From: an uncultured Verrucomicrobiota bacterium
GTDB taxonomy: Bacteria > Verrucomicrobiota > Kiritimatiellia > RFP12 > UBA1067
Length of the DNA: 21,963 nt
Assembly (NCBI GenBank): GCA_945483525.1
Contig: CALYRV010000018.1
Coordinates: 1 to 21,963, forward strand
Direction: 5' to 3'
Part shown: positions 8,182-15,720 of the stretch, piece by piece
How the letters are laid out: each line of letters begins with the position of its first letter
Position numbering within the stretch: the stretch's first letter is position 1
Notes under the pieces: model-generated
The model's input: only the letters and a program-made list of their open reading frames with translations
Told to the model about the DNA's origin: nothing
Databases searched by the model: none
Position numbers and translations under genes: made by a program

Positions 8182-8960
8182 GACTTTGGATCCTCCTTAG
8201 GCCACAGTACCTCAACCGCCTTCTCAATGGACTCGGGAAGCGCAAGATAAAAACGGACCTTCGAACCCAACAGGCGCTCGACCTTCTCCTTCAATGCCAC
8301 ATCATGCGGCGAAACATACGCTATCAGCACCAAACGCCCGATCGTAGCGAACGGGATCACCCCTCGCGTCTTCACTAGCTCTTCACCGAGCTTCATCGCG
8401 AGCTTACGATCTGGTGTGAACGCCTCCAGTGGAACCGGTGGCTCACGATATTCGTCGCATAACTTCGCCAAAACTCCTTCGAAAGCATCACTTCGGTCGC
8501 GCTCGATGAAATAAAGCGCGGAAACCAGCGAGGCACGTCCGTTATCGGACATCGCCAACAGTTGCGAAGCCACCTCCTTCTCGCCCAACTTCTCCGCAAG
8601 CTTCACCTCCGAATTACGCGCCTCCAGAAAGACATCCGCCGACGCCGGTTCCGACGCCTGCGCCACTTCAGGTACCAGCTCGGGCCGAGGCTCTGCGTTG
8701 GCTCGAATTCGAATCGCCATCAGCTTCGCCTTCTGATCATTGCACGCCTCAAGCCTCGGCAAAAGCGCCGCAGCATGCTCGGAATCACCCTCCTTAAGCA
8801 GCACACGGGCAAGCTCCGCCAACGCCCACTCGGCCTTTGCCGGTTCACCCATCTGCGGATACGCAACAGCCAGGAACTCCAGCGTCGTGCGGTCGTCAGG
8901 CATGACCTTGAGCATCTGCTCGAAGTACTCGACCCCTTCTTTCAGCTTCGCGTCAAACAT
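8178..8960 (-). CDS. TPR protein with C-terminal GspE-N (MshEN)-like domain
   Basis: This 260-residue cytoplasmic protein has no signal peptide or membrane segment. Residues about 5-70 resemble TPR repeats (GVEYFEQMLKVMPDD, then FLAVAYPQMGEPAKAEWALAEL, then LLKEGDSEHAAALL). An acidic, Pro/Ala-rich linker follows near 88-110. Residues about 185-255 align by eye with residues about 60-113 of the GspE encoded in the same operon: both have VIP or AVP, then GRL, an A..P.D segment, a charged helix, a Gly and a final E.I..A helix. The protein may therefore hold or imitate the ATPase N-terminal domain, perhaps at the platform or the histidine-kinase proteins. AGAGG precedes the ATG. I know no named family with this arrangement. 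Confidence 0.75.
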   Translation of the reverse strand: MFDAKLKEGVEYFEQMLKVMPDDRTTLEFLAVAYPQMGEPAKAEWALAELARVLLKEGDSEHAAALLPRLEACNDQKAKLMAIRIRANAEPRPELVPEVAQASEPASADVFLEARNSEVKLAEKLGEKEVASQLLAMSDNGRASLVSALYFIERDRSDAFEGVLAKLCDEYREPPVPLEAFTPDRKLAMKLGEELVKTRGVIPFATIGRLVLIAYVSPHDVALKEKVERLLGSKVRFYLALPESIEKAVEVLWPKEDPKS

Positions 8961-8993
8961 CGGTATTAACCTCTGAAAACCGTTGTACCACTC

Positions 8994-9353
8994 TTATTTC
9001 TCCCAACTGCACTTCGGCGGTATCTTGTCACGCCACTCCTGCAGTGAAATCATGTCTCCAGCCCCTGCATTGCCAACGAGATACGCCTCCTTAGCGTATT
9101 CTCGCTTCTCCTTCATCTGAGCGAGCAACGAACGAATCTCCAACGCCGCCTCGTTGCAGGCGTGTATGACCTCCTTGCGAGTCGCCTCGTCAATGCCTTC
9201 CATCGCCAACAACTCCATCGAACTCAGGATTACCGTCGCAGGCTGCCCGAGCGCATGGCAGAAGCCAGCCAGCGACTCCATCACCACCTTGGAGCGCTCC
9301 ACCTGAATCTCCGCGAGCTCTAGCTTCTTATTCAATTCGTTGTCAGTATCCAT
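8994..9353 (-). CDS. Short HisKA-like (DHp-only) protein without ATPase domain
   Basis: The protein has 119 residues from the ATG at 9353, chosen because GGAGGTG lies six bases upstream. An in-frame ATG at 9380 that overlaps the gspF stop would add nine residues. The N-terminus is a charged helix, followed by SLAGFCHALGQPATVILSSMELL, which looks like the H-box of a sensor kinase dimerisation domain with His in FCHALGQP, and a second long helix (ATRKEVIHACNEAALEIRSLLAQMKEKREY). This is the two-helix DHp hairpin, with no HATPase motifs after it. It could pass or accept phosphate, or form a docking partner for the hybrid kinase at the end of the operon. Function is inference; the domain call is from pattern only. 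Confidence 0.7.
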   Translation of the reverse strand: MDTDNELNKKLELAEIQVERSKVVMESLAGFCHALGQPATVILSSMELLAMEGIDEATRKEVIHACNEAALEIRSLLAQMKEKREYAKEAYLVGNAGAGDMISLQEWRDKIPPKCSWEK

Positions 9354-9379
9354 AAAGGCACCTCCAGCTTTCCAACTCA

Positions 9380-10456
9380 TCAACTCGCCAACGAACCCAT
9401 ATTGAAGATCGGCAGAAACATAGCGAGAACCACCGTACCGATAATCGCGCCGAGGAACACCATGAGAAACGGTTCCATCAGCGAAGTCAACGTCGAAAGC
9501 AGCGTCTCCACCTCCTCGTCATAAGCGTCAGCCACCGATTCAAGCATATCCTCCAGCCGCCCAGCCTTCTCGCCGGCGGCGATCATACGGATCATGATGA
9601 GCGGCATGTACGGCTTGCCCGTCAACGCCACCGCCAGCTGGTTACCCTGCTCCACCTCGCGCCGTGCCGCGATCACAGAAGTCTCCAGCACCTTGTTGCC
9701 GAGCGCACCGGCGACCACGTCCAGTGACTTCAGAATCGGCACTCCGCAAGCAATCATCTGCGCAAGCAACCGCGTAAAACGCCCGACCGACGACTTCAGA
9801 TTCAACGCCCCGAACACCGGCATCTTCAGCATGAACTCATCGAACACGTAACGCCCACGGTCAGTCTGCTTCCACTTCTTGAACATGAACACAGCAATGA
9901 TCAGCGCGGGGATGATGACATACCACCAGTTTTTACCAAAATCCGAAATGTCAACCATCGTCTGCGTCAACATCGGCAACTCCTTACCGAAACCGGAGAA
10001 CATCTCGGCGAAGATCGGGACAACGAACTGAATAAGGCCCCAACACATGAGGAGCGCAATCGAAAGGATCACCGTCGGGTATGTCATCGCGCTTTTCACC
10101 TTCTGACGAAGTCGTCCAGCGGACGAGATGATGATCGCCAGCCGCTTCAGGATGCCCGCAAACTCACCCGACGATTCGCCAGCGACAACCATGTTCACGT
10201 ACATCTCGTCGAAGATTTCCGGGAACTTCTCCAAGCCCTTCGAAAGCGGATCTCCACCTTCGATAGACTTCAACAACTCCTGCTGAACCTTCTTGAACTC
10301 GGGGTTCTCGCACTGCTCTTCGAGCGTCTGAATGACCGAAAGGATCGACATGCCCGCGCCACTCATTGACGCCAGCTGTTTCGTGAAAGGGATCAACTCC
10401 TTCGCGACGATCTTCTTCGACCCCTTGATTTTGATCTTGTTCTTCTTAGCCGCCAT
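9380..10456 (-). CDS. gspF: Type II secretion / type IV pilus inner-membrane platform protein (GspF/PilC)
   Basis: The 358-residue protein has the two repeated cytoplasmic GspF domains, near 20-120 (with GESSGEFAGILKRLA) and 225-320 (with GEKAGRLEDMLE). Three hydrophobic segments lie near 128-150, 176-192 and 328-350, which is the normal GspF/PilC topology, and the length is a little below the usual 400. It anchors the assembly ATPase and turns its motion into pilin insertion. The basic N-terminus KKNKIKIKGSKK replaces a longer cytoplasmic leader. It starts 37 bases after gspE and has no clear Shine-Dalgarno sequence. The stop overlaps an alternative start of the next gene. Confidence 0.93.
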   Translation of the reverse strand: MAAKKNKIKIKGSKKIVAKELIPFTKQLASMSGAGMSILSVIQTLEEQCENPEFKKVQQELLKSIEGGDPLSKGLEKFPEIFDEMYVNMVVAGESSGEFAGILKRLAIIISSAGRLRQKVKSAMTYPTVILSIALLMCWGLIQFVVPIFAEMFSGFGKELPMLTQTMVDISDFGKNWWYVIIPALIIAVFMFKKWKQTDRGRYVFDEFMLKMPVFGALNLKSSVGRFTRLLAQMIACGVPILKSLDVVAGALGNKVLETSVIAARREVEQGNQLAVALTGKPYMPLIMIRMIAAGEKAGRLEDMLESVADAYDEEVETLLSTLTSLMEPFLMVFLGAIIGTVVLAMFLPIFNMGSLAS

Positions 10457-10493
10457 AATTAGTTGAATTGAAAATTACCCTTCTTCAGATTTC

Positions 10494-12134
10494 CTACTCT
10501 CCTCCAGTCACCGCGAATGCCGCCTCGAGCGATGTCAGCCCCGCCCGAACCTTCATCATGCCCGCATCCTTCAGCGTGACCATCCCCTCTTCAAGCGCCG
10601 CCGCCCGTAATAGCTCCGCATTGCCACCCTTCTCGATGATGTTGCGGATCTTCGTCGAAATCGGCAGCACCTCCATCATCGCGCCCCGGCCCTTGTAGCC
10701 GGAACCGTGACACTTAGGACAGCCAACCGGACCAAAGATCTCGACCCCCTCAAACGGAGCGGGATCCACCTTGTTCGCCGCCAGCAGCTCCTGATCCACC
10801 GCCACTGGTTGCTTGCAGAACGGACAAAGCTTGCGGTAAAGGCGCTGCGCCTGAGCGAGAACCAGCGAAGAGGCGAGCATGAACGGCTGGATACCCATGT
10901 CAAAAAGTCGCGCCACGACACCGCAAGCGTCGTTCGTATGCAGGGTCGAAAGCACCAAGTGACCCGTCAACGCGGCCTTAACCGCGATATCCGCTGTCTC
11001 GCCATCTCGGATTTCACCGACCAGCACCACATCCGGGTCCTGTCGAAGCACCGACCGAAGGATGCCCGCGAAGGTCAGACCCTGCGCCACGTTGACATGA
11101 CACTGGTTGACACCCGCAAGCTCGTATTCCACCGGATCTTCGGCCGTAACGATGTTGATGTCGGGCTTATTCAGATCCTGAAGACACGAATAAAGCGTAG
11201 TGGTCTTGCCGGAACCAGTCGGACCGGTGACGAGGATAATTCCGTGCGGCTGGTCAACCGCGTACTTCATCGCCTTGTAGGCGTATTCGTCAAGACCGAG
11301 CGACGAAAGACCGGGAGCGAGATTAGCCTTGTCGAGAATACGCATTACGATCTTCTCGCCATGCACGGTCGGCAGAATCGACACACGGACATCGACCTCC
11401 TTCTTCAGCGCCTTGATCTTAAAGCGTCCGTCCTGCGGCTTGCGGCGCTCGGCGATGTCGAGGCCAGACATGATCTTCACGCGCGACACCACCGCGTTGT
11501 GCAGCGCCTTCGGCGGAGCGGGACGCTCCTGCAACGCGCCATCAATGCGGTAACGAAGACGCGAAGTCTTCTCCAGCGCCTCGAAATGGATATCCGACGC
11601 CTTGGTCTTCAATGCCTCGATCATGATCGTGTTCACCATCCTGATCACCGGCGCTTCTCCGGCAGCGTCCATCGTCGCGTCGATGGTGTCCGACTCCTTC
11701 GTGTCGACAGACGACACCTCAACGTCGGACTCCTGCCCCTTCATGATATTCTCCATCGCCAGCGCGGGATTAGCCGCATCTTCGCGAGCCTTGATCCGGC
11801 CGAGCGCCTCCATCACCTCCGACTCAGTCGCCACCGTCGGCCAAATGCCGCCACCACATACCCTAGCGACCTCCTCCCGAACCGGCAGATCAAAGGGATC
11901 TGCGAACGCGACCGCAAGCCGACCTGCGACCTTACACATCGGCACCGCCTTCGCTTTCGACCAAAAATCAACCGACTGACCGCAGAGTAGACCAGAATCA
12001 GGAGTGAAACCTGAAGGAACAACCATCGGTGCCATACCGAAATACTCGGCCGCCGCTATCGCATGCTCAGCCGGATCGGTAATCGCCCGAACCTCTTCGA
12101 TCGTCCTACGTTTATGAAGATGAATTATCGCCAT
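10494..12134 (-). CDS. gspE: Type II secretion / type IV pilus assembly ATPase (GspE/PilB)
   Basis: The 546-residue protein is a complete hexameric secretion ATPase. An N-terminal MshEN-like domain covers about 20-115. Key elements are Walker A GPTGSGKTT (304-312), Asp box TAEDPVEY (330-337), Walker B DPDVVLVGEIRD (366-377), His box GHLVLSTLHTND (391-402) and a four-Cys zinc site at Cys437, Cys440, Cys472 and Cys475. All key residues are present. It powers pseudopilus or pilus assembly at the inner membrane through GspF, encoded next. It is the first gene of the operon and has no Shine-Dalgarno sequence: an extended -10 lies only nine bases before the ATG, so a leaderless mRNA is likely. It ends in TAG, with an in-frame TGA three codons on. 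Extension versus retraction cannot be proved, but the MshEN domain and Cys4 site favour assembly. Confidence 0.95.
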   Translation of the reverse strand: MAIIHLHKRRTIEEVRAITDPAEHAIAAAEYFGMAPMVVPSGFTPDSGLLCGQSVDFWSKAKAVPMCKVAGRLAVAFADPFDLPVREEVARVCGGGIWPTVATESEVMEALGRIKAREDAANPALAMENIMKGQESDVEVSSVDTKESDTIDATMDAAGEAPVIRMVNTIMIEALKTKASDIHFEALEKTSRLRYRIDGALQERPAPPKALHNAVVSRVKIMSGLDIAERRKPQDGRFKIKALKKEVDVRVSILPTVHGEKIVMRILDKANLAPGLSSLGLDEYAYKAMKYAVDQPHGIILVTGPTGSGKTTTLYSCLQDLNKPDINIVTAEDPVEYELAGVNQCHVNVAQGLTFAGILRSVLRQDPDVVLVGEIRDGETADIAVKAALTGHLVLSTLHTNDACGVVARLFDMGIQPFMLASSLVLAQAQRLYRKLCPFCKQPVAVDQELLAANKVDPAPFEGVEIFGPVGCPKCHGSGYKGRGAMMEVLPISTKIRNIIEKGGNAELLRAAALEEGMVTLKDAGMMKVRAGLTSLEAAFAVTGGE

Positions 12135-12143
12135 TACAAGAAC

Positions 12144-12152
12144 ATTATAGCA
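12144..12152 (-). promoter_or_regulatory. Extended -10 promoter of the pilus operon (gspE)
   Basis: The minus strand reads TGCTATAAT with only nine bases between the hexamer and the gspE ATG. A start seven bases after the box would leave at most about three untranslated bases. A second TATAAT at 12171-12176, also followed by GTT, lacks the TG extension and could give a leader of about 30 bases. No -35 is clear for either. Confidence 0.6.
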
Positions 12153-12248
12153 TAAGTCATGCCAAAAAACATTATAATCTCAAGAAATCACGATTATCCG
12201 CAAAAACCTCAAAAAGGCGATTCGCAGTTCCGCAAAAAATCGCAAATA

Positions 12249-12257
12249 TGCTATAAT
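12249..12257 (+). promoter_or_regulatory. Extended -10 promoter of the phosphoesterase gene
   Basis: TGCTATAAT on the plus strand, preceded by ATA, lies eight bases before the ATG at 12266. It is the same TATGCTATAAT string as in the divergent gspE promoter. A leaderless transcript is predicted; no Shine-Dalgarno sequence fits in the gap. Confidence 0.6.
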
Positions 12258-12265
12258 ACGCGCCC

Positions 12266-13345
12266 ATGAAGTACGCGGTAATCTCTGACGTCCACGCGAA
12301 CCTGCAAGCACTCGAAGCCGTCTTGAAGGACGCCGAGGCGCAAGGCGCCCAGAAAGTCGTCTGCTTGGGCGATATCGTAGGGTACGGGCCGCTTCCGGCT
12401 GAAACGCTCCGCCGAGTCCGTAGCTCCGCAGGAACCATCCTCGCCGGTAATCACGACGACGCGGTCTCGGGCAGGATTTCCGCCGACAACTTCATTGATC
12501 TCGCGGCTGACGCCGTCAAACGTCATCAGCAAGCACTTTCCGATGACGAGCTTAAATGGCTTAAATCGCTTCCCTACACCGCAGAACTAGAAGGCGCAAT
12601 TGCCACCCACGGAGATTTCACCGATCCGCCAGCCTTCAACTACATGATGGACGGCGCCACAGTTTCGGCAAATCTCAAGGTGACGGACTTTCAGCTCATG
12701 TTCGTAGGGCACACCCACGTACCTGGCGTATATCTCGTAGGAAACAGCGGCAAGATCTACAATATTGACCCAGAAGACTTCACCCTTGAAAGCCACAAGC
12801 GATACATCGTCAACCCTGGGTCGGTAGGATATCCACGCGAGAACAAGGGACAATGCTACTCGTCATATGTCCTCTACGACTCAACCCTGCACACGATCCA
12901 GTTCAGGTTCCTCCCCTTCACCGTTGCAAGCGTCATGCAGCGCGGAGAGAATCCGAAAGCGATGAAGAAGAAACTGATCGCCTTTTCCATGATCGCAGCA
13001 GCACTCGTCTCCGGGCTCCTCGCATTCCTGTGCGCACCAAGCGAAGAAACCGTGTATGAAGACGATCCGGCGTTGACGATCACCAACAAGATCATTACGA
13101 TTCCGAAAACCGCCAAACATGTCAAGGCCGGTCTCACGATAGCAGAAGGCGGCCCCGTCCTACTAAGGACAATCTTCCTCACCAAAGACGGATCCGAAGT
13201 CAGCCACGTCGACGAAACAGTATCAAAATCCCGCGACCGCAGAATGAACATCCCCAACTTCACCTACGGCGTCGAATTCGTCGTCCGACGGCTCTACAAG
13301 AACACCGACCCGAAAATCGAGTCCCTCAGCCCCAGTTGGGAATAA
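12266..13345 (+). CDS. Calcineurin-like phosphoesterase with C-terminal membrane anchor and exported domain
   Basis: The first 225 residues are a metallophosphoesterase of the YfcE/MJ0936-like (Metallophos_2) type. Metal-binding motifs are complete: DVH (Asp8, His10), GDIVGYG (Asp36), GNHDD (Asn62, His63), THGD (His115) and GHTH (His149, His151). The substrate cannot be told from these motifs. Unusually for this cytoplasmic family, a basic stretch (KAMKKK) leads into a transmembrane segment near 236-256, and a further domain of about 100 residues follows, ending SLSPSWE. By the positive-inside rule the catalytic part is cytoplasmic and the tail is outside the membrane. The tail is not recognised. 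The gene is divergent from gspE and its stop directly abuts that of recD2. Confidence 0.88.
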   Translation: MKYAVISDVHANLQALEAVLKDAEAQGAQKVVCLGDIVGYGPLPAETLRRVRSSAGTILAGNHDDAVSGRISADNFIDLAADAVKRHQQALSDDELKWLKSLPYTAELEGAIATHGDFTDPPAFNYMMDGATVSANLKVTDFQLMFVGHTHVPGVYLVGNSGKIYNIDPEDFTLESHKRYIVNPGSVGYPRENKGQCYSSYVLYDSTLHTIQFRFLPFTVASVMQRGENPKAMKKKLIAFSMIAAALVSGLLAFLCAPSEETVYEDDPALTITNKIITIPKTAKHVKAGLTIAEGGPVLLRTIFLTKDGSEVSHVDETVSKSRDRRMNIPNFTYGVEFVVRRLYKNTDPKIESLSPSWE

Positions 13346-15529
13346 TCAACCCCGAATCCGCTCGGAGAGCCCAGTACGACGCTCGCGGACCGTATTGTTT
13401 TTGATCGCCTGATCAACCGCGTAAGGCACACCCATTAGCAACACGAGTCGCTTGCCCCTGGTGATCGCGGTATAAAGAAGATTGCGTTGCAGCATCACGT
13501 AATGCTGCGTGTGAAGAATCACAATTACGGCCGGATATTCACTACCCTGCGACTTATGGATCGTCATCGCGTAGGCGAGCACAAGCTCATCAAGATCGCC
13601 AGACTCGTACTTCACCGGACGTCCGTCAAATACGACGACCATCGACCGATCGTCCGTGTTGATCGCCTTGATGAATCCGACATCTCCGTTATAGATATCC
13701 TTGTCGTAATTGTTACGGAGCTGCATCACTCGGTCGCCGGTCCGGAACGTCGTCCCGCCGCGGATCAACGCCGCGCCGTCCGGATTAAGCGCCTTCTGGA
13801 TCTCGACATTCAGATTCTCGGCCCCCAGCAGATTTCTACGCATCGGAACCAGCACCTGCACGTCCTCGAGCGGATCCATCCCGAACTTCCGCGGGATCCG
13901 AGTGGTCATGAACTCGATCGTACGTTTGACACACTCCTCCGGATCCTCACATCGCACGAAATAAAAGTCACAATCACCCTTACGGATCTCAATCGGCTCG
14001 CCAGCATTGACATGGTGCGCGTTCGCGACGATAAGCCCGGCCGTGTCCTGACGGAAAATGAAATCAAGCCTCACCGAAGGCACTACCCCGCTCTTAATGA
14101 GGTCACCGAGCACCGAACCGGCGCCGACGCTCGGTAGCTGATCGGTATCACCTACCCACACGACCGTCGCCGTGTCGGGAAGCGCCTTCAGCAATTCCGC
14201 CGCAAGCTTCACGTCAATCATCGAGGTCTCGTCGAAAATGAACACGTCGCCTTCATAGCGGTTGTCGACATCGTAGGTGAACCTGTTCGTCACTGGATTC
14301 CACTTCAGGAGACGATGAATGGTCTGCGCAGGCATACCGACCGATTCGGACATCCGCTTCGCGGCGCGCCCCGTTGGCGCAGAAAGCACGACCTTCAGTT
14401 TCTTCACCGAGAAGATGTCGACGAGTGCGCGGATAATCGTCGTCTTGCCGACACCGGGGCCGCCAGTAATGATCGAGAACTTCGACTTCAGCGAATTCTC
14501 CAACGCGTCTCGCTGCTTCGGTGCCAGCGAGAAACCGGCCTTCTTCTCCCACCATGCGATCGCATTCGATATAGAATTGAAGTGTGAGGCTGATGTTGAA
14601 GCAAGGATTGTCCTCACCCTATCCGCGACATCGCGCTCCGAATAGTAAAGTGACCGCAAGTAGATCTTCGCGTTTCCGGCGTCTGATTCGGACTCCTTGA
14701 TCACCCTTCCATCCTTGAGCTCCTCCTTCAGCGCCCCGCCGAGAATCTCTACCGGAATCCCGGTGAGTTCATTCGCGCGAAGCAGGAGATCGTTCTCATA
14801 GGTCCAACAGTGTCCACCATCTTCGGCCTCGGTCTCAAGCGTGTAACTGACGCTCGCACGGGCCCGGAGCATTGAATCCTTTGGAATGCCCACGGACAGT
14901 GCTATACGGTCCGCAGTCGTAAAGCCGATGCCCCAGATGTCGCGGCAGAGCTTGTACGGATCGGCCTTGATGATCGCGATGGCGTCGGGACCGTACTTAC
15001 GGACAATCTTCGTCATCTTGGCGATCGATATACCATAGGTCTGTCCGAAGATCATGTTCTCACGCATCGTCTCATTCGCGTGCCAGCTGGCGCGAATCTG
15101 GCGGATCTTCGCCTCGCCGAGCTTCGGCACTTCGCGGAGGCGACCAGATTGATGCTCGAGGACATTGAGAGTGTCTTCTCCGAACGTCTCAACAATACGT
15201 TTCGCAAGGACCTTGCCGATGCCCTTGATGAGTCCGGAGGCAAGATACTTCTCGATGCCGGCGAGCGATTTCGGAGCGACGCAGACGATCTCGTCCGCCC
15301 TGAACTGACGTCCGTGAACCTTATCCGTCACCCATTGTCCCGTCGCCTTGACCTCTTCGCCCTCCCATACCGCCTGCGCCTTGCCGACGATGGTGATCTC
15401 GTTGAGCTTGCGGAGCGCGAAGCCGGAAGGAATCTCGACGTGCAGGACGGTATATCCGTTCTCGTCGTTGTGAAAGACGACGCTCCGGATGGTTCCTTCG
15501 ACGGTCTCGTGTTGATTATCCGCGCTCAT
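13346..15529 (-). CDS. recD2: RecD2-type (RecD/TraA family) 5'-3' DNA helicase
   Basis: The 727-residue protein matches RecD2, a stand-alone superfamily 1B helicase that works in DNA repair without RecBC. The N-terminal OB-like region (ETVEGTIRSVVFHNDENGYT) and helix-hairpin-helix segments (LIKGIGKVLAKRI, DIWGIGFTTADRI) are the RecD2-specific extension absent from RecBCD RecD. Helicase motifs are Walker A GGPGVGKTT (356-364), Walker B FDETSMID (432-439), GDTDQLPSVGAGSVL (460-474), then near the C-terminus MTIHKSQGSEYPAVIV and YTAITRGKRLVLL. All key residues are present and the length is normal. An extended -10 lies ten bases before the ATG, and there is no Shine-Dalgarno sequence. The gene is convergent with the phosphoesterase with zero intergenic bases. 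Confidence 0.95.
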   Translation of the reverse strand: MSADNQHETVEGTIRSVVFHNDENGYTVLHVEIPSGFALRKLNEITIVGKAQAVWEGEEVKATGQWVTDKVHGRQFRADEIVCVAPKSLAGIEKYLASGLIKGIGKVLAKRIVETFGEDTLNVLEHQSGRLREVPKLGEAKIRQIRASWHANETMRENMIFGQTYGISIAKMTKIVRKYGPDAIAIIKADPYKLCRDIWGIGFTTADRIALSVGIPKDSMLRARASVSYTLETEAEDGGHCWTYENDLLLRANELTGIPVEILGGALKEELKDGRVIKESESDAGNAKIYLRSLYYSERDVADRVRTILASTSASHFNSISNAIAWWEKKAGFSLAPKQRDALENSLKSKFSIITGGPGVGKTTIIRALVDIFSVKKLKVVLSAPTGRAAKRMSESVGMPAQTIHRLLKWNPVTNRFTYDVDNRYEGDVFIFDETSMIDVKLAAELLKALPDTATVVWVGDTDQLPSVGAGSVLGDLIKSGVVPSVRLDFIFRQDTAGLIVANAHHVNAGEPIEIRKGDCDFYFVRCEDPEECVKRTIEFMTTRIPRKFGMDPLEDVQVLVPMRRNLLGAENLNVEIQKALNPDGAALIRGGTTFRTGDRVMQLRNNYDKDIYNGDVGFIKAINTDDRSMVVVFDGRPVKYESGDLDELVLAYAMTIHKSQGSEYPAVIVILHTQHYVMLQRNLLYTAITRGKRLVLLMGVPYAVDQAIKNNTVRERRTGLSERIRG

Positions 15530-15539
15530 TGCGTCATAT

Positions 15540-15548
15540 ATTATATCA
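15540..15548 (-). promoter_or_regulatory. Extended -10 promoter of recD2
   Basis: The minus strand reads TGATATAATATATG, with ten bases between the hexamer and the ATG at 15529. The predicted start leaves about three untranslated bases, so the mRNA is probably leaderless or nearly so. A GC-rich hairpin (AGCCGC, loop CTC, GCGGCT at 15575-15589) lies just upstream and may mark an operator or a weak terminator for the transporter operon. Confidence 0.55.
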
Positions 15549-15720
15549 AAGCGCCGAGACGTTATGTCCGACGGAGCCGCCTCGCGGCTTCACTTCGCCG
15601 AACGGAGCCAGGATGCGGACGTTGTCGTCGAACTTATACGGCTGATTTAGGCACACTCGAATACGGTTACTATCCGCACAACCCAATCGTAAACAGCCCG
15701 ATCATAATCCGAACCGAAGA

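Noticed and set aside
10707..11990. 427-codon plus-strand open frame opposite gspE
   Set aside because: It is the antisense shadow of a conserved ATPase gene in GC-rich DNA, with Arg/His-rich composition, no domain and no start signal.
15575..15589. GC-rich hairpin as the transporter operon terminator
   Set aside because: The 6-bp stem is not followed by a T tract on the minus strand; it could as well be an operator.
15549..15701. 51-codon minus-strand open stretch before recD2 ending in GSVGHNVSAL
   Set aside because: It reads like protein sequence but has no ATG and no ribosome binding site, and its stop overlaps the recD2 -10 box. It may be a gene remnant, but nothing recognisable supports it.
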